Below are positions 45,096-55,737 of a stretch of DNA of 64,000 nucleotides, piece after piece. A model generated the notes under the pieces. It was not told where the DNA came from, made no database searches, and saw nothing but the letters and a program-made list of their open reading frames with translations. Position numbers and translations under genes: made by a program. This DNA is from Antitrichia curtipendula. Taxonomy: Eukaryota > Streptophyta > Bryopsida > Hypnales > Leucodontaceae. Every line of letters begins with the position of its first letter. Position 1 is the first letter of the stretch. Where the stretch lies: contig OX579635.1 in NCBI GenBank assembly GCA_951230915.1, positions 10,230,001-10,294,000 on the forward strand, written 5' to 3'.

Positions 45096-47616
45096 CCTTT
45101 AAAAATTTTATTTTTATTCTTTTGAAAATTGATTTTTTATTTTTAGTAAAAAGCAGTTTTTTTATTTCTTCATGTCATGTCCATGTTAGAAAGTCTTGTA
45201 GCCATCTTAGAAAATGTTATGACAGTTTTAAGTGGGAAGATGACCATCATGGAAACAATTTTCTGCTGATTTGGGGTAGTCTACAAACTCTTTTGGGCTT
45301 ACTGGACAGTACACCTCAAAAATTTTTAAAAAATCATATTTAATTCAAAAAATAAAATTCCAGTTGCGTTCTTCATTTCTCACATGTGTCTTTGTATGGA
45401 AAAAATTTGATTATTTTTGCTAAAGGCAATACAACAAATCAGTCATTCTGCCGGTCATAGGCAGGTTTACCTTATATCACAAGGATAATGACATTAGAAT
45501 CCATCATAGCATAAACTTAATTTCCATTTCATGATTTATTTAGAATGTACTAAATGTAGTAGACATTAAAAACACATTCAAAGTGCAAATCGCAATAATG
45601 AAATTTCATTTTTAGGGTCGTGTTGGGGGATTTTACATAAAATAGGAACTAGAGAAAATGAACTTTTGCTTGATAGTTAGACTCAAACTCAGAAAATATC
45701 AATTTGGGGGATAAATTTCAGATTTAGACTAAGGAGCAACAACTTCCCAAGATACACTAAAGTAGCATTTTTCTTTTTTTCTTTTTTTCCTAAACTCTAA
45801 ATTACGCGGAGGCAAATATCGGAAAGACTACAAAATCATTTGGATACACTTTGTAACTCAACATGGAAGGTCCCCGAAAAATGAATTGAACGCTTCCACA
45901 ATCTTTCCATCTCATTGAAGTGATTGAATTGCCATCAAATTGGCACTAAATGATGTCGTTGGGCGTTCAGAGGTTGAAGTTTATTGTAAATATCTTGCAA
46001 TCTACAATTCTATATAGGCAAAGTTTGTGAAATTTCTTCCGGTCAATTGAACACTACCCTAGTACTCTAGTATGAGATCTTACATACTACAAGTAGATGT
46101 GCACCTTAAAGGCCTAAAGTCCTAAACACATTCATTTTTTTTTTTTACATTCTTTACTATAGAAATGGCAATTTATTTCAGATATAGGATGCAAAAGAGG
46201 CCTTGGGACTTTAGTCAGTTTAGTGGTTAACATACGGTACTACATAAGCAATTAATAAACAATCCATATGAAAAACTATAATAATTCACCGTTAGTTGCT
46301 TTATAATTTAGAAGCCATAAAAAAAATATAGAGACCACAAAAATGTGAAGTTCATGTACTCAATGTTGCATTTCAATTTTATTACACCAATCCACTCTTA
46401 TTTGCTATAGTTACATAAACTTGAACATCAAATACTCTTAAAATTGCAATAGTGAACAAGGTTTAGGGTTTAGGGTTTAAGGTTTGGGATTTAGGGTATT
46501 GTCCTATAGGATTTACTTCAAAACCTAGCATGGACCGGAAACCACGAAAAATGTTCTTCTTTTTTTTAGTTGGCATTATAAGTGCAAAACTTGATCGAGA
46601 TGTAGTCTTTGAAGTTTGAATTGGAAAAAAATAGATTAATGATTTAAAATCAAAGTTTTATAAAACATATTGAAGACACCAAGAAACGGCATAACAATAT
46701 CTTTAGAAGGTAAAACATTCTTAACTTTAGATGTATAGGGCTACATTCTTTTTCTGTAATGTATGAATGGAAAGCCAAAACAATGTTTTACATTAATCAA
46801 TGATATGCATATGACATATGTTGTTTAGGAGGTCTTTCACTTATTTCATAATTAACCATTTTAGAGTTTTAATCTTACTACCTTTAACTAGAGCATTTAG
46901 AGGGTGGTTTATTGTCTTGGTCTTTGTATATTTGATCCGGGCTTAGTAAGTTATTGAATGTTTGTACGTTTGAGACTTTGAGTTGAGTATATTAGTGTAG
47001 ACAGGGTTTAAAATTCAACAAAATACTAAATTGTCAAGTGCACTTACATGCACGAAAGGATGGAATCAAAATACAATAATTCCAAAGGTGAAATTGTTCG
47101 AGTTATAATTGATAAGATTCATTTGAATTCGAATTTGAGCCCTACAGAATATAAATTATTTTAAGGGATTGCGAGATTCTGGGATTTTTGTAAAAAAAGC
47201 ATTGCCCAATGCCAACAACTTTCGTGAAAATGGGTGCAATTAGAATGAATCAAATATTAACATGAACATCCAAATAGAACATTCTAGGACTGACATTAAG
47301 AAGTTTTCAATTTGACCTTCTATGGTTTTTGCTATGTTTTTTCCATTATTTACGTGTAACAAAATATAATTCCATTCTAAATGAGCAATAAACCTTGTTT
47401 TTTGAGCATTTGAATGTCATCTCTGGTATCTATTTGTCCTCTAATTGAAACAAGTGTGAACATTAAGTTAGCACTCTTAAACTACCCGCCACCGTAGTCT
47501 AATGCCCGATTGAGAGGGAGGACACTTGTCCTGACAAGTCCGAGAGTGCCAAACCACATAAATGAAAAATTCTCCGAACAAGGATTAGAAATGAGTTACA
47601 CTCGGCCAGCACTATT
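45096..47616. other. AT-rich non-coding region between arrays 2 and 3
   Basis: 2.5 kb without a credible gene. It contains a short telomere-like stretch at 46459-46495 and a hairpin ACTTGTCCTGACAAGT near 47524. Confidence 0.6.
46459..46495. repeat. Interstitial telomere-like repeats
   Basis: Several tandem TTTAGGG-like units (GGTTTAGGGTTTAGGGTTTA..) with drift; plant-type telomere motif. Confidence 0.8.
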
Positions 47617-48285
47617 TTGAATGGCCCGCTCGACGACCTTCCCGCCCTCTTGACGGCCTTCCCGTCCTCTCGACGGCCTTCCCGTTCTCTCGACGGCCAG
47701 TTCGCGGGCTGGACGTCTTGGCCCCTTGGACGGCCAGTCCGCGGGCTGGACGGCCTTCCCGTCCTCAGGCCAAGCAGTCCGCAGGCTGGACGGTCTCCCC
47801 CCGTGGACGGCCTTCCCGTCCTCTCGACGGCCAGTCCGCGGGCTGGACGGCCTTCCCGTCCTTAGGCCAAGCAGTTCGCAGGCTGGACGGTCTCCCCCTG
47901 TGGACGGCCTTCCCGTCCTCTCGACGGCCAGTCCGCGGGCTGGACGGCCTTCCCGTCCTCAGGCCTAAAACCGCAGGCTGGACGGTCTCCACCCCTGGAC
48001 GGCCTTTTTGTCCTCTCGACGGTCAGTCCGCGGGCTGGACGGCTTGGCCCCTGGACGGTCTCCCCCCCTGGACGCCCTTCCCGTCCTTTCGACGGCCAGT
48101 CCGCGGGCTGCACGGTCTCCCCTCCTAGACGGCCTTCCCGTCCTCTCGACGGCCAGTCCACGGGCTGGACGGCTTGGCCCCTAGACGGCTTGTCCCTCTG
48201 GACGGCCTTCCCGTCCTCTGGATGCCTTGGACGGCCCTGGACGCTCTGTCCGTCCTCTCGACGGCCTGTCCGTCGACGTGAATGA
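47617..48285. repeat. GACGG array 3, ~20-bp period
   Basis: CCCGTCCTCTCGACGGCC alternates with AGTCCGCGGGCTGGACGG. A higher-order unit of roughly 120 bp (CAGTCCGCGGGCTGGACGG..CAAGCAGT) recurs three times between 47740 and 47980. It ends at about 48285, directly upstream of the kinase-like gene. Confidence 0.9.
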
Positions 48286-48296
48286 TTGGGGTGGAT

Positions 48297-48475
48297 TGAC
48301 CCCCTCGCTCGGCCTTACCAGGGGTGCATGTAAAAAGAAGCCCTCAATTTTCGGCCGATCCAAGGTTATTATTTGATGTGATTGAACTAATTAGGGGTCT
48401 TTATGAATTTAGAATTTGCAAAAAAGGAATGGTGCGGAAAACAGGGTCGGCCCGGAGGGCCGAGCGAGGGGGTCA
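48297..48475. repeat. 18-bp perfect inverted repeat upstream of the kinase-like gene
   Basis: TGACCCCCTCGCTCGGCC at 48297-48314 is the exact inverse of GGCCGAGCGAGGGGGTCA at 48458-48475, around a 143-bp loop. It could be a MITE or a regulatory stem. Confidence 0.85.
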
Positions 48476-48487
48476 GTTCACCCTGGC

Positions 48488-48508
48488 CACGTGAAATGGG
48501 TATATAAG
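48488..48508 (+). promoter_or_regulatory. G-box and TATA box of the kinase-like gene
   Basis: CACGTG (48488-48493) is followed by TATATAAG (48501-48508), about 200 bp before ATG 48709. Composition and spacing are good for a plant core promoter. Confidence 0.65.
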
Positions 48509-48708
48509 ACTGTTTTTAGGGTACTTTCGCCACAGTCTCTCCTGCTCTGACGGTGCTCTCTTGTCTTGGATTGGTTGCAGTCCTTGCTTGCGAGCGCGGG
48601 TGCTGGGTAGAGGCTGTTTTGAGGAATAAGGGGGGCGGTTTTTCACTTTGTGGAAGACGAATTCCTAATTCCTTTGATTTTGATTATTTGTTACTTGTTA
48701 TTGTCACG

Positions 48709-50370
48709 ATGGCTGGTCGCGATTTCTCGAAGAGAAAGGTTGATGATTGGTGGACAGGTGTTGGAGATGCACCGGTTATGGACTCGGATGCGGAATCACC
48801 AGAGCCCGTTTCAGAGGCCGTAGCTGCAGAAGGGTCTGTAGCTGCTGTGGGGGGCGGAGAGTCTTCGAAGGGGAAGAAAAAACAACGAAGGAGGCACAAG
48901 GCTACAAATCCAGAGAAGTGGCCAAGCAAGGGTGCAACGCGAAAACTGCATGAAGTGGCGTTGGAATTTTTTGATCAGTATTCGATTTTGCAGTTGAACT
49001 CAACATACGTCTCATGCGGATTACAGGAAGTGGATAAAATTAAACAAAAGTTCCACCACATGTTCTGGACAACAATGAGCGCGGATGAGTGGCATGAAGA
49101 CCGCACGAAAGAATGCTTCAATCATTGGTTGGAGTCACAAGTGCAAACGTGTATCTTCAACCTTGTCCAAGTTGCGAAAAAAATAAAAGGCTTTGAGAAG
49201 AGTGTAGTGCCCAGACAACAAGCATTGAGTTTGTTGCACAAGAAGGTGTATTGGTGGCATGATGCAGTGCGTGGATTGTCTTCAAGCAACATCCGTTCTG
49301 CTCCGTGGTTTCAACGAAGTCAGAACTTGGCCTTTGGTCAACAAGCTGCAGGAGGAGTGGTTTTCCTTGAAAGAGGAATGGTGGTGGTTCCTTTGTCTGG
49401 CCATAGCAAACAAGGGGGGCATGGGAGGGTGCGCAAAGTATGTGTTCAAAATTCAAAACATATTCCCGAGAATATGGAATTAGCTGGGAAGTCAGCCTTG
49501 CGCGTGGATGAATTGAAGAAGTCTAGGGAGAAGTTGTCCATCGAGGCATTGGTATGTCCGTGCGAGCATCCAGGGGTCATCAAATTCTTTGCTATAAATG
49601 ACATGACCATGGAGTGTTATTCGCAATGGTGGAATGGCGGTACTCTCGGCGCCATGTTTATCCTTCATGAGAAGAACCGAGATCCAGATGAAATTGGGGA
49701 GTTGGCTTACCATGCAACTCCCCAATCAATGCAAGAAGCCAAACGACTCATGGCATATAGACGCAAGTGCACTGAACTTGCGTGGGCGATGATTTGCATT
49801 GTGGATGCAGTGCAACAGTGCTCTGTATTGCACAACGACATCACACCGGAGAACATTATGCTTCATTTTCCGAATGATGATGGAAGAACCGTGTGGATTG
49901 GTCTATGTGATTGGGGAATGGGTAGCCGCATCAACAAAGAAACCCCTTCTCTTTACCAATTCAATTGTCCAAGGAAGTTTCAGGCAACCCGAGCGCAACG
50001 TTGGTGGGTGGCTCCTAAGTTGATGTACTTGATTGGAGAGACAGGAACTTCATCATCTCCTACTCGCAGGGTTAAGCCACCGTGTGTTAGTATATACACG
50101 GACGGATACTCCATAGGGAAATTGGCTATGAAGGTATGGAAAAAAGATCGCCGAAATGTAGATATGATTCCGGACCTTACGGCATTTGGTACGTTTCAAA
50201 CCATGTTGGGTGAATTGTGCAAGGCGGAGCCACTACAACGACGCTCGGTGACTGGAGTCGTGCAACGTCTAAGTGGTGCTCCAACGTTTTGGACACCACC
50301 CATGGATTGCTACCGCGAGGCCCGCAAAGAACAAGACCTTCAAGAAGAGCAAGCGCGCAATGAAGATTAG
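48709..50370 (+). CDS. Protein-kinase-like protein with variant catalytic motifs (553 aa)
   Basis: ATG 48709 (MAGRDFSKRKVDDWW) follows a TATA box at 48501. The N-terminal ~160 residues contain a KKKQRRRHK basic patch. A weak glycine-rich segment (SKQGGHGRVRKVCV) and HPGVIKFFAI resemble a kinase N-lobe. The C-lobe has VLHNDITPENIML (residues 373-385) in the HRDLKPEN position and CDWGMGS (400-406) in the DFG position. The catalytic Asp377 and Asn are kept, but Arg becomes Asn, Lys becomes Thr and Phe becomes Trp. This could be a divergent kinase or a pseudokinase. The frame is undamaged and the gene lies between array 3 and the hAT transposase, so it is likely cargo of the composite. A TAG ends the frame. 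Confidence 0.7.
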   Translation: MAGRDFSKRKVDDWWTGVGDAPVMDSDAESPEPVSEAVAAEGSVAAVGGGESSKGKKKQRRRHKATNPEKWPSKGATRKLHEVALEFFDQYSILQLNSTYVSCGLQEVDKIKQKFHHMFWTTMSADEWHEDRTKECFNHWLESQVQTCIFNLVQVAKKIKGFEKSVVPRQQALSLLHKKVYWWHDAVRGLSSSNIRSAPWFQRSQNLAFGQQAAGGVVFLERGMVVVPLSGHSKQGGHGRVRKVCVQNSKHIPENMELAGKSALRVDELKKSREKLSIEALVCPCEHPGVIKFFAINDMTMECYSQWWNGGTLGAMFILHEKNRDPDEIGELAYHATPQSMQEAKRLMAYRRKCTELAWAMICIVDAVQQCSVLHNDITPENIMLHFPNDDGRTVWIGLCDWGMGSRINKETPSLYQFNCPRKFQATRAQRWWVAPKLMYLIGETGTSSSPTRRVKPPCVSIYTDGYSIGKLAMKVWKKDRRNVDMIPDLTAFGTFQTMLGELCKAEPLQRRSVTGVVQRLSGAPTFWTPPMDCYREARKEQDLQEEQARNED

Positions 50371-51696
50371 ATAATAGTGTATTACCATGTAGTTGCAAAA
50401 TTAGTGTTTACTTAGTACATGCGGTTATTATAGTATGGGCTTGAGGACATCCATAGCAATGTAGCACACTTTGTGGCTTCAATGCATTTTGTACTCATTT
50501 TGGTTTATATAAAGTTATAAACGTATTTTACCTAAACATTGAGTTGTAAAAAATTTCTTGTCTTCCCTAACTTTATCATTTAAATTGCGTGTAAACACAC
50601 ATCTTATATCTTTAGTACTAAAAACTTTGAATTGTATATCACTACAAGAAATTTCAATTAGTTTTGTGCAAAATTGTAATTGTCAACATTTTTGTTGCAC
50701 TTCATGCCATAAATAAGTAAAAATAGAAAAAACAATTCAAGAGATTCTAAATTTTTAGTTTTTTACAAGAGGTACAAATATCAATAGAGATTTCTAGTCA
50801 GAAAAATTTTCAATTGTTTATTTAATTTTTCATGCCCAAAACTAGTAAACAACCACAAAGAAAAGCTTGAAGTCAAATTTGACTATGAAACCAAATTTAT
50901 ATTTTTATTGAAAATCAGCATAATATTTTAATATTTTTCAACATACGTAAGAATTCATTTTCTATTTATGCTTTTTTTTTCCAGAAAATTCAATGGAAAA
51001 TTGATTTTATTGTGATTTTATAAAGCTAAACGTGGAAATCAGATTTTATCAATTATAATATGTATGAGAATAATCTGAAACTGGGGCCATAAATGAATGA
51101 ATGAACACAAATTATAGTTTTATAATTTTAATTTTAATGAAATTTGAAAAAAAGAAAACATACATGAAAAAAACACCACACTGTGTTATTTGGATTGCAA
51201 ATATAGTTTCCAATTGCAATAATTCTTTCAAATTTTGACCTCGATTCTTGAATATTCAAAAAAATAATTCAAAAACAATAGTGCCCCGAAGGCCCAATTT
51301 TCCATAAATCACACTCAGTGAAAGTTAATCTGAAATTGCAAAGCTAGCATTCAGAAAACTAGTTTTTCCAAGTTTGAATGCTAATATCTTTCAATCTATT
51401 CGGTCAAATTTCATGAAATTTTTACCACGTGATAAAAAACATGTGAAGTATAAGATCTTACGGTTAGATGTTGTAAAAAACATTTTTTCCGTATGTTGAG
51501 GCAAATGCAAGAGAAAAGACAGTTTTGCGTTTTTTTTGTGTAATGACTTCGGGACTTTAGGGGTAAACAGTTCTATGAGAATGAAAGGAACAAAAGTCAT
51601 ATTTCATATTAATGCTGATTTCAATATGCAAGGTATTGAGCCGCTAAAACCATTGCATTTGAAAACATGAAGACCCTATTGTCTTTTCAAAAACAT
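50371..51696. other. AT-rich spacer with a solitary CACTA-type end
   Basis: No gene. CACTACAAGAAATTTC at 50640 looks like a CACTA terminus, preceded by TAT, but no matching inverted end is found within the next few kb. It is probably a truncated copy or a chance match. Confidence 0.5.
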
Positions 51697-54600
51697 TCAA
51701 CGTCTTCTATGCCTAAGAATGCGCACAGAAGTATTTGCATTTGCTTCTTGTACTATTGGTTCACTACCACCCATTTCTTCGAGTGGACCTTGTCGAGGCA
51801 CCGGCCCCCTGTAATCACTATCTCCTAGAACCTCACCATCTTCACCTATAGTACCACCAATGGATTCACCATCATCATTGGATGTTGCACTACCACTTTT
51901 GCTAGAGGCCTCGGAATTGCGGTTTCGTTGTGGCCGAGCTATAGAAGACAACGTCCGAAGAGGTCGTTGGCCCATTGCGTCCATAATGCCATCTGTATTG
52001 GGTCCTCCTGTTTGAACTTCTTTTGAAAATGGTTGGGAAGCCGCTTCTTCCCTCCTCAGCCTTCTATGCGTTCTACTACTTACACGTTCACTAGTAGTAC
52101 CTTGTGGTCGTGGACGCTTCCCTCGATTATTGGCATGTACAGGTGGCCGCAATGAAGTCGTATTTCTAGTCACACGCTGTGACACCATACCAGCCAATCG
52201 TGTACCTATCGACGAAGTTGGTTCGTGTGGACGGACGTCGGAACTAGACGGCCTTGATGAACTTTGGATTTGTAGATTTTCCAATATTGGCATTTGCCTT
52301 TGTGCAACCCAGACTCGATTTGGAGGGGCCATATGTGCTTCTCCACCTTGAGGGGGCCCTTCACTACGGGTGGTCCTCATGGGCAATGACGGTGGTACTA
52401 CTACGTCTTCTTCACGTCCTCTTTGAACGTCAACACCATCTCTTTCTATTGTGGCATCAACTTGTACATCCATAGGGTCTGGACTTAGTGGTCTCGGTGC
52501 CACAACGTCCTTGTTTGTATTGCCCCCGCTTGGCCCAGCATTCCACGTTTGTGGCATTCGTGGTGGACTTCCTTGATGTCCCTCATATACATTGTCGTTG
52601 TTATCCCCTTCTTCAAAGTCAAATACGGATGCATCAATTAGAGGACGCACTCCTCCCGCCCCACAAAATCTATCAAACGGTGGCTCATCGTCGTCATTGG
52701 AACTATCATCTGAATCGTCATCATTGGGATCAGAGAGAACCGAACCACGGTCTAGACCATCAGATTCATCTGTCATGGAATCCTCTGACATCATGTTTTC
52801 AGTATACCACCTTGTCGGATTTGCTGCAGCCCTTTCTCTAAGAGTCTTGGAATTGGTATAAATATAAACCAATTCCTCAGCATGCTCTGATGTCAATCTA
52901 TTGCGTGATTTGTTGTGGACAAACAAATACATGCTCCAATTGCGTTCACAGGATGATGCAGGACACACTTGCGCGAGGATCTTTCTAGCAATCGGTGCAA
53001 GTGTACGAGCACCGGCTCCGAGAAGGTCCCACCATTCGTGAGGTTGCAAATTCAAGGCGTTTACATCAGGAAGTCCACCGAAAATGCCTCGCCGATCTCT
53101 AAATGCTTGGTACTCAGACAAAGCTGAAGCAAATGCTTGATCTCCAACAGCCAATTTGCACAAAACTCTTAGTATGGCTTCTCTTGCCTCATTATCATCC
53201 ATTAGCATGACTTCGTCAAGTAAAAAGGGATTCAATAGAGCCCCAGCGTAATGCAAATCTGTCCTAAGCATGTCCCAGCGCTTGTAGAAATCATCGGTGG
53301 CGGAAATTGCATATCTCCGCTCTAATGAAAATGGTGGATCCTCCAAAGATAAAACATGCTTTTCCACCTTTTTCATTACAAGCCATGCCTTGTCTAAGCA
53401 TGGGTGCTTGCCATCAAACTCTCGAAGAGCAATCAACACGGGCTCCACTATGTACACAAAGTTCAAACATTTCCTCCAAAATTCATCCGTTCGTACATAT
53501 CGTCGCACATCGTTAGCTTTTCTTTGCTTTTGATTGGATGCCAATCTCCGCGTGTACTCATTCCACTGCGGATCGTGGACTGTCGATTCTATCACTTCCT
53601 TCACCTCTACCAAACGTTCGATCATGAGGAACATGGTAGCAAAGCGTATTTGAACGGGATTTTTCAAAACGTGATTAGGAGAATGTCGTCGAAAGATTGC
53701 AAGTGGCATGTGATGCGTTCGAATGTATTTCACAATTGACTTGGCTTTCTTGACCATACTTGTAATCCAATCTTGTTTTCCCCAATCTTCAAGTAGAAGG
53801 TCAAGTGCATGTGCTGAACACTCTTGAAAATATATGTGTGGAAATCTACAAAGTAACAGAGCGCCAGCGGCCAACATGTGCCCCTACCTCGTCAATGTAA
53901 TCACCCATGCAATTAGCCACGTAAGTAGCATCTTTGCATTCGCCTGTTGTGTCTATCGATCCAAGAAAAACCTCTCCACTTGTACATGCCAACATGACAT
54001 TCATCAATGGTTGATGTGTAACGTTGTCCCATCCATCAGAGCATATTGTAACGCCATATTTGTAGATTGGTGCCCTTGTCTTCTCTGCTACAATTGCTGC
54101 CACTTCGTCTTTTGTAGATTTTATGAGCTTTGTACGAAGTGCATGGTACGTTGGAGGTTTGTAGCCAACTCTTGATTCCGATGTTGATTTCACTGCATCC
54201 AGAAAAGCAGGATGCTTCACTACATTGAATGGTATATTGGCTTCGTAGAAAAACTTAGCCCACTTCTTGTCAAGTACTTGCTTGTTTGATGCGCTCAGTC
54301 CTTCTTGTAGAGACAGTTACCTCATCGATCGACTGTGGGTCAAACTAGGGTTGGGCGCCTCCGATGATCGTACTTGAGAGCTTTGCCCCCCAGTGTTTTC
54401 TCCTCCATCGTTTGCCGAGATTGAAGCATCATGTTGTTGCTCACCACGTACTACACTTGGTAGTATCGTTGATGGTGATGTCACTTCCACGTCGCGTCCA
54501 GTTCCATGCGAAGTGTCCGTAGGTATATGTCCTCCACAATTAAAAAACATTACCTTCACGGCTGCATTGACTTTAGTGCACGCTCTCACTTCAAGGAGGG

Positions 54601-54739
54601 TGTCATTTTGTCTATATCCCAAATGGAAAAGCAACCGATCCTTTCGATAGCTTAGCAAAGCTTCGCAAAACTTGCAAACAACTTTTCCATCTGGCCGTAG
54701 TGTGTACCAAGATTCCCACTGTGATCTTGCTCCACCCAT
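51697..54739 (-). pseudogene. hAT-superfamily transposase with a stop and a deletion
   Basis: The likely start is 54739 (MGGARSQWESWYTL). A BED-like zinc finger (WYTLRPDGKVVCKFCEALL..) is followed by a spacer. An in-frame TAA (54317) separates ..SMR from LSLQEGL..KKWAKFFYEANIPFNVVKHPAF. DUF659 follows with ICSDGWDN (first catalytic Asp), then FLGSIDTTGECKDATYVANCMGDYIDEVG. At about 53850-53880 the frame shifts, and the segment expected to hold TDN, with the second catalytic Asp, is missing. ECSAHALDLLLED, RFATMFLMIERL and the C-terminal dimerisation region (CPASSCERNWSMYLFVHNKSRNRL) follow in the other frame. The last ~350 residues are low-complexity. With the stop and the lost aspartate it cannot be autonomous; on family knowledge it would have cut at CAGGG-type ends. 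Confidence 0.85.
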
Positions 54740-54982
54740 TGCTCTTATCTGTCTTCCTTTACCTGCCCCTGCACCAAAAAAAAGATTAGTATTCTGTTTG
54801 AAATGTGATGTGGAAACAACACTTGTTGCTCTCACAACAAGTGCCACCACAACACACTCTTCTTGGACTTTGCTCTACCGCAATGGTTGTACTCCAACCA
54901 AGTCATGAAAGGCAAAATCAGCAAGGGAAAGTAATCTTGAATAGGCAAAAGTCCTTAATATACACCTTGAAGCCCTCTCTAA

Positions 54983-55002
54983 AACCCTAAACCCTAAACC
55001 CA
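54983..55002. repeat. Short CCCTAAA telomere-like motif
   Basis: ACCCTAAACCCTAAACCC lies just inside array 4 on the side of the transposase gene. It could be a telo-box of its promoter. Confidence 0.7.
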
Positions 55003-55009
55003 GCTAGAC

Positions 55010-55445
55010 GGAGTGACGGTTGATGGGGTGGATCCTAAACCCGTAGCCTTGCCAACGAAACCGTCCAAGGGGCGACTGTCCCGTCCTGTAATATTCCGGT
55101 CCAGGGGACGGGATGGTTTCCCGTCCAAAGGACGGAGAGGCCGTCCAAGGGACGGATTACCGTCCTGGAGACAAGAATTCCGTCCAGAGACGGGCTCTCC
55201 GTCTAGGGGACGGCTTACCGTCCACCGACGGACTCTCCGTCCAGTGGACGGGTTACCGTCCAGGGGACGGCCTCTTCGTCCACAGATGGGCTCTCCGTCC
55301 AAGAGACGGATGTCCATTTGGCGACGGAGTCACCGTCCAAGAGACGGCCTGACGCCGTCGCAGAATGGACAGACTTCATCCGCGCTTCGGATGGTCCCAT
55401 CAGTATCAACGACGGGCTGTGACGCATCAGGACGGACGCGTCATG
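55010..55445. repeat. GACGG array 4, ~20-bp period of mini-hairpins
   Basis: Units such as CCGTCCAAGGGACGGATTAC repeat about 15 times, followed by TCCGGAC clusters and the CAGGG-type end at 55492. Complementary CCGTCC/GGACGG pairs with 3-4-bp loops occur in most units. Confidence 0.9.
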
Positions 55446-55492
55446 ACATCCGGACGTGAAAAGCCCACGTCATGTCCGGATAGACAACCCTG

Positions 55493-55737
55493 TTCATGCG
55501 CTCCAGAACTTCAATTTTGTATGCTTTGCGGAGAGTTCCACGAATGCGATCAGTAGTTGCCGTGCTAGGGTTCCTGCGTACTCCTTCATTAATTTTGCCG
55601 CCGCCTTTTCTCTGGGGTCTCACAAAGTCGTTCACAAGTACTGTTAATGTCTTGCGAAATAGATTACGACTTCTACAGAACTCAACGGAAGTGGCGCTAA
55701 AGTCATAATGCAGTACCGTTTCCGTCATGGCGACCAC
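55493..55737 (-). CDS. Possible minus-strand exon next to the hAT-like end
   Basis: Open frame reading TVLHYDFSATSVEFCRSRNLFRK.. then DRIRGTLRKAYKIEVLERM, running into the CAGGG-type end. No recognised family. If copy 2 is split here, its continuation would lie left of 39143. Confidence 0.25.

Larger units (their letters stand above)
39143..55492. mobile_element. hAT-like composite element with GACGG repeat arrays
   Basis: The left end CAGGGTTGTC (39143) is matched by its exact inverse GACAACCCTG (55483-55492); CAGGG ends are typical of hAT elements. Just inside each end lies a long array of GGACGG-based repeats, and two more arrays lie inside. Cargo: a RING protein (minus), a kinase-like protein (plus) and a hAT transposase (minus). 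The 8-bp flanks (GCTCGAGG and TTCATGCG) do not match, so the ends could belong to two different insertions, or the site was rearranged. Alternatively there are two elements, arrays 1-2 around the RING gene and arrays 3-4 around the kinase and hAT genes. Confidence 0.55.

Noticed and set aside
44459..45125. ORFs of 97-177 codons on both strands in array 2
   Set aside because: By-products of the GACGG repeat, open in five frames, with no start context or domain.
47617..48161. CRISPR-like appearance of array 3 (regular ~20-bp units)
   Set aside because: Units are contiguous and degenerate with no unique spacers of constant length, no cas genes, and the setting is eukaryotic.
50640..50655. Complete CACTA element starting at the solitary CACTACAAGAAATTTC
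   Set aside because: No matching inverted end was found downstream and no transposase domain lies in between.
52130..52861. Plus-strand ORFs opposite the hAT transposase tail
   Set aside because: Shadows of the low-complexity C-terminal part of the minus-strand gene.
55010..55459. 148-codon ORF in array 4
   Set aside because: Same repeat artefact as in the other arrays.
39143..55492. Calling the composite a proven single transposition unit
   Set aside because: The 10-bp ends match, but the 8-bp flanks differ; without a target duplication or another copy it remains a hypothesis.
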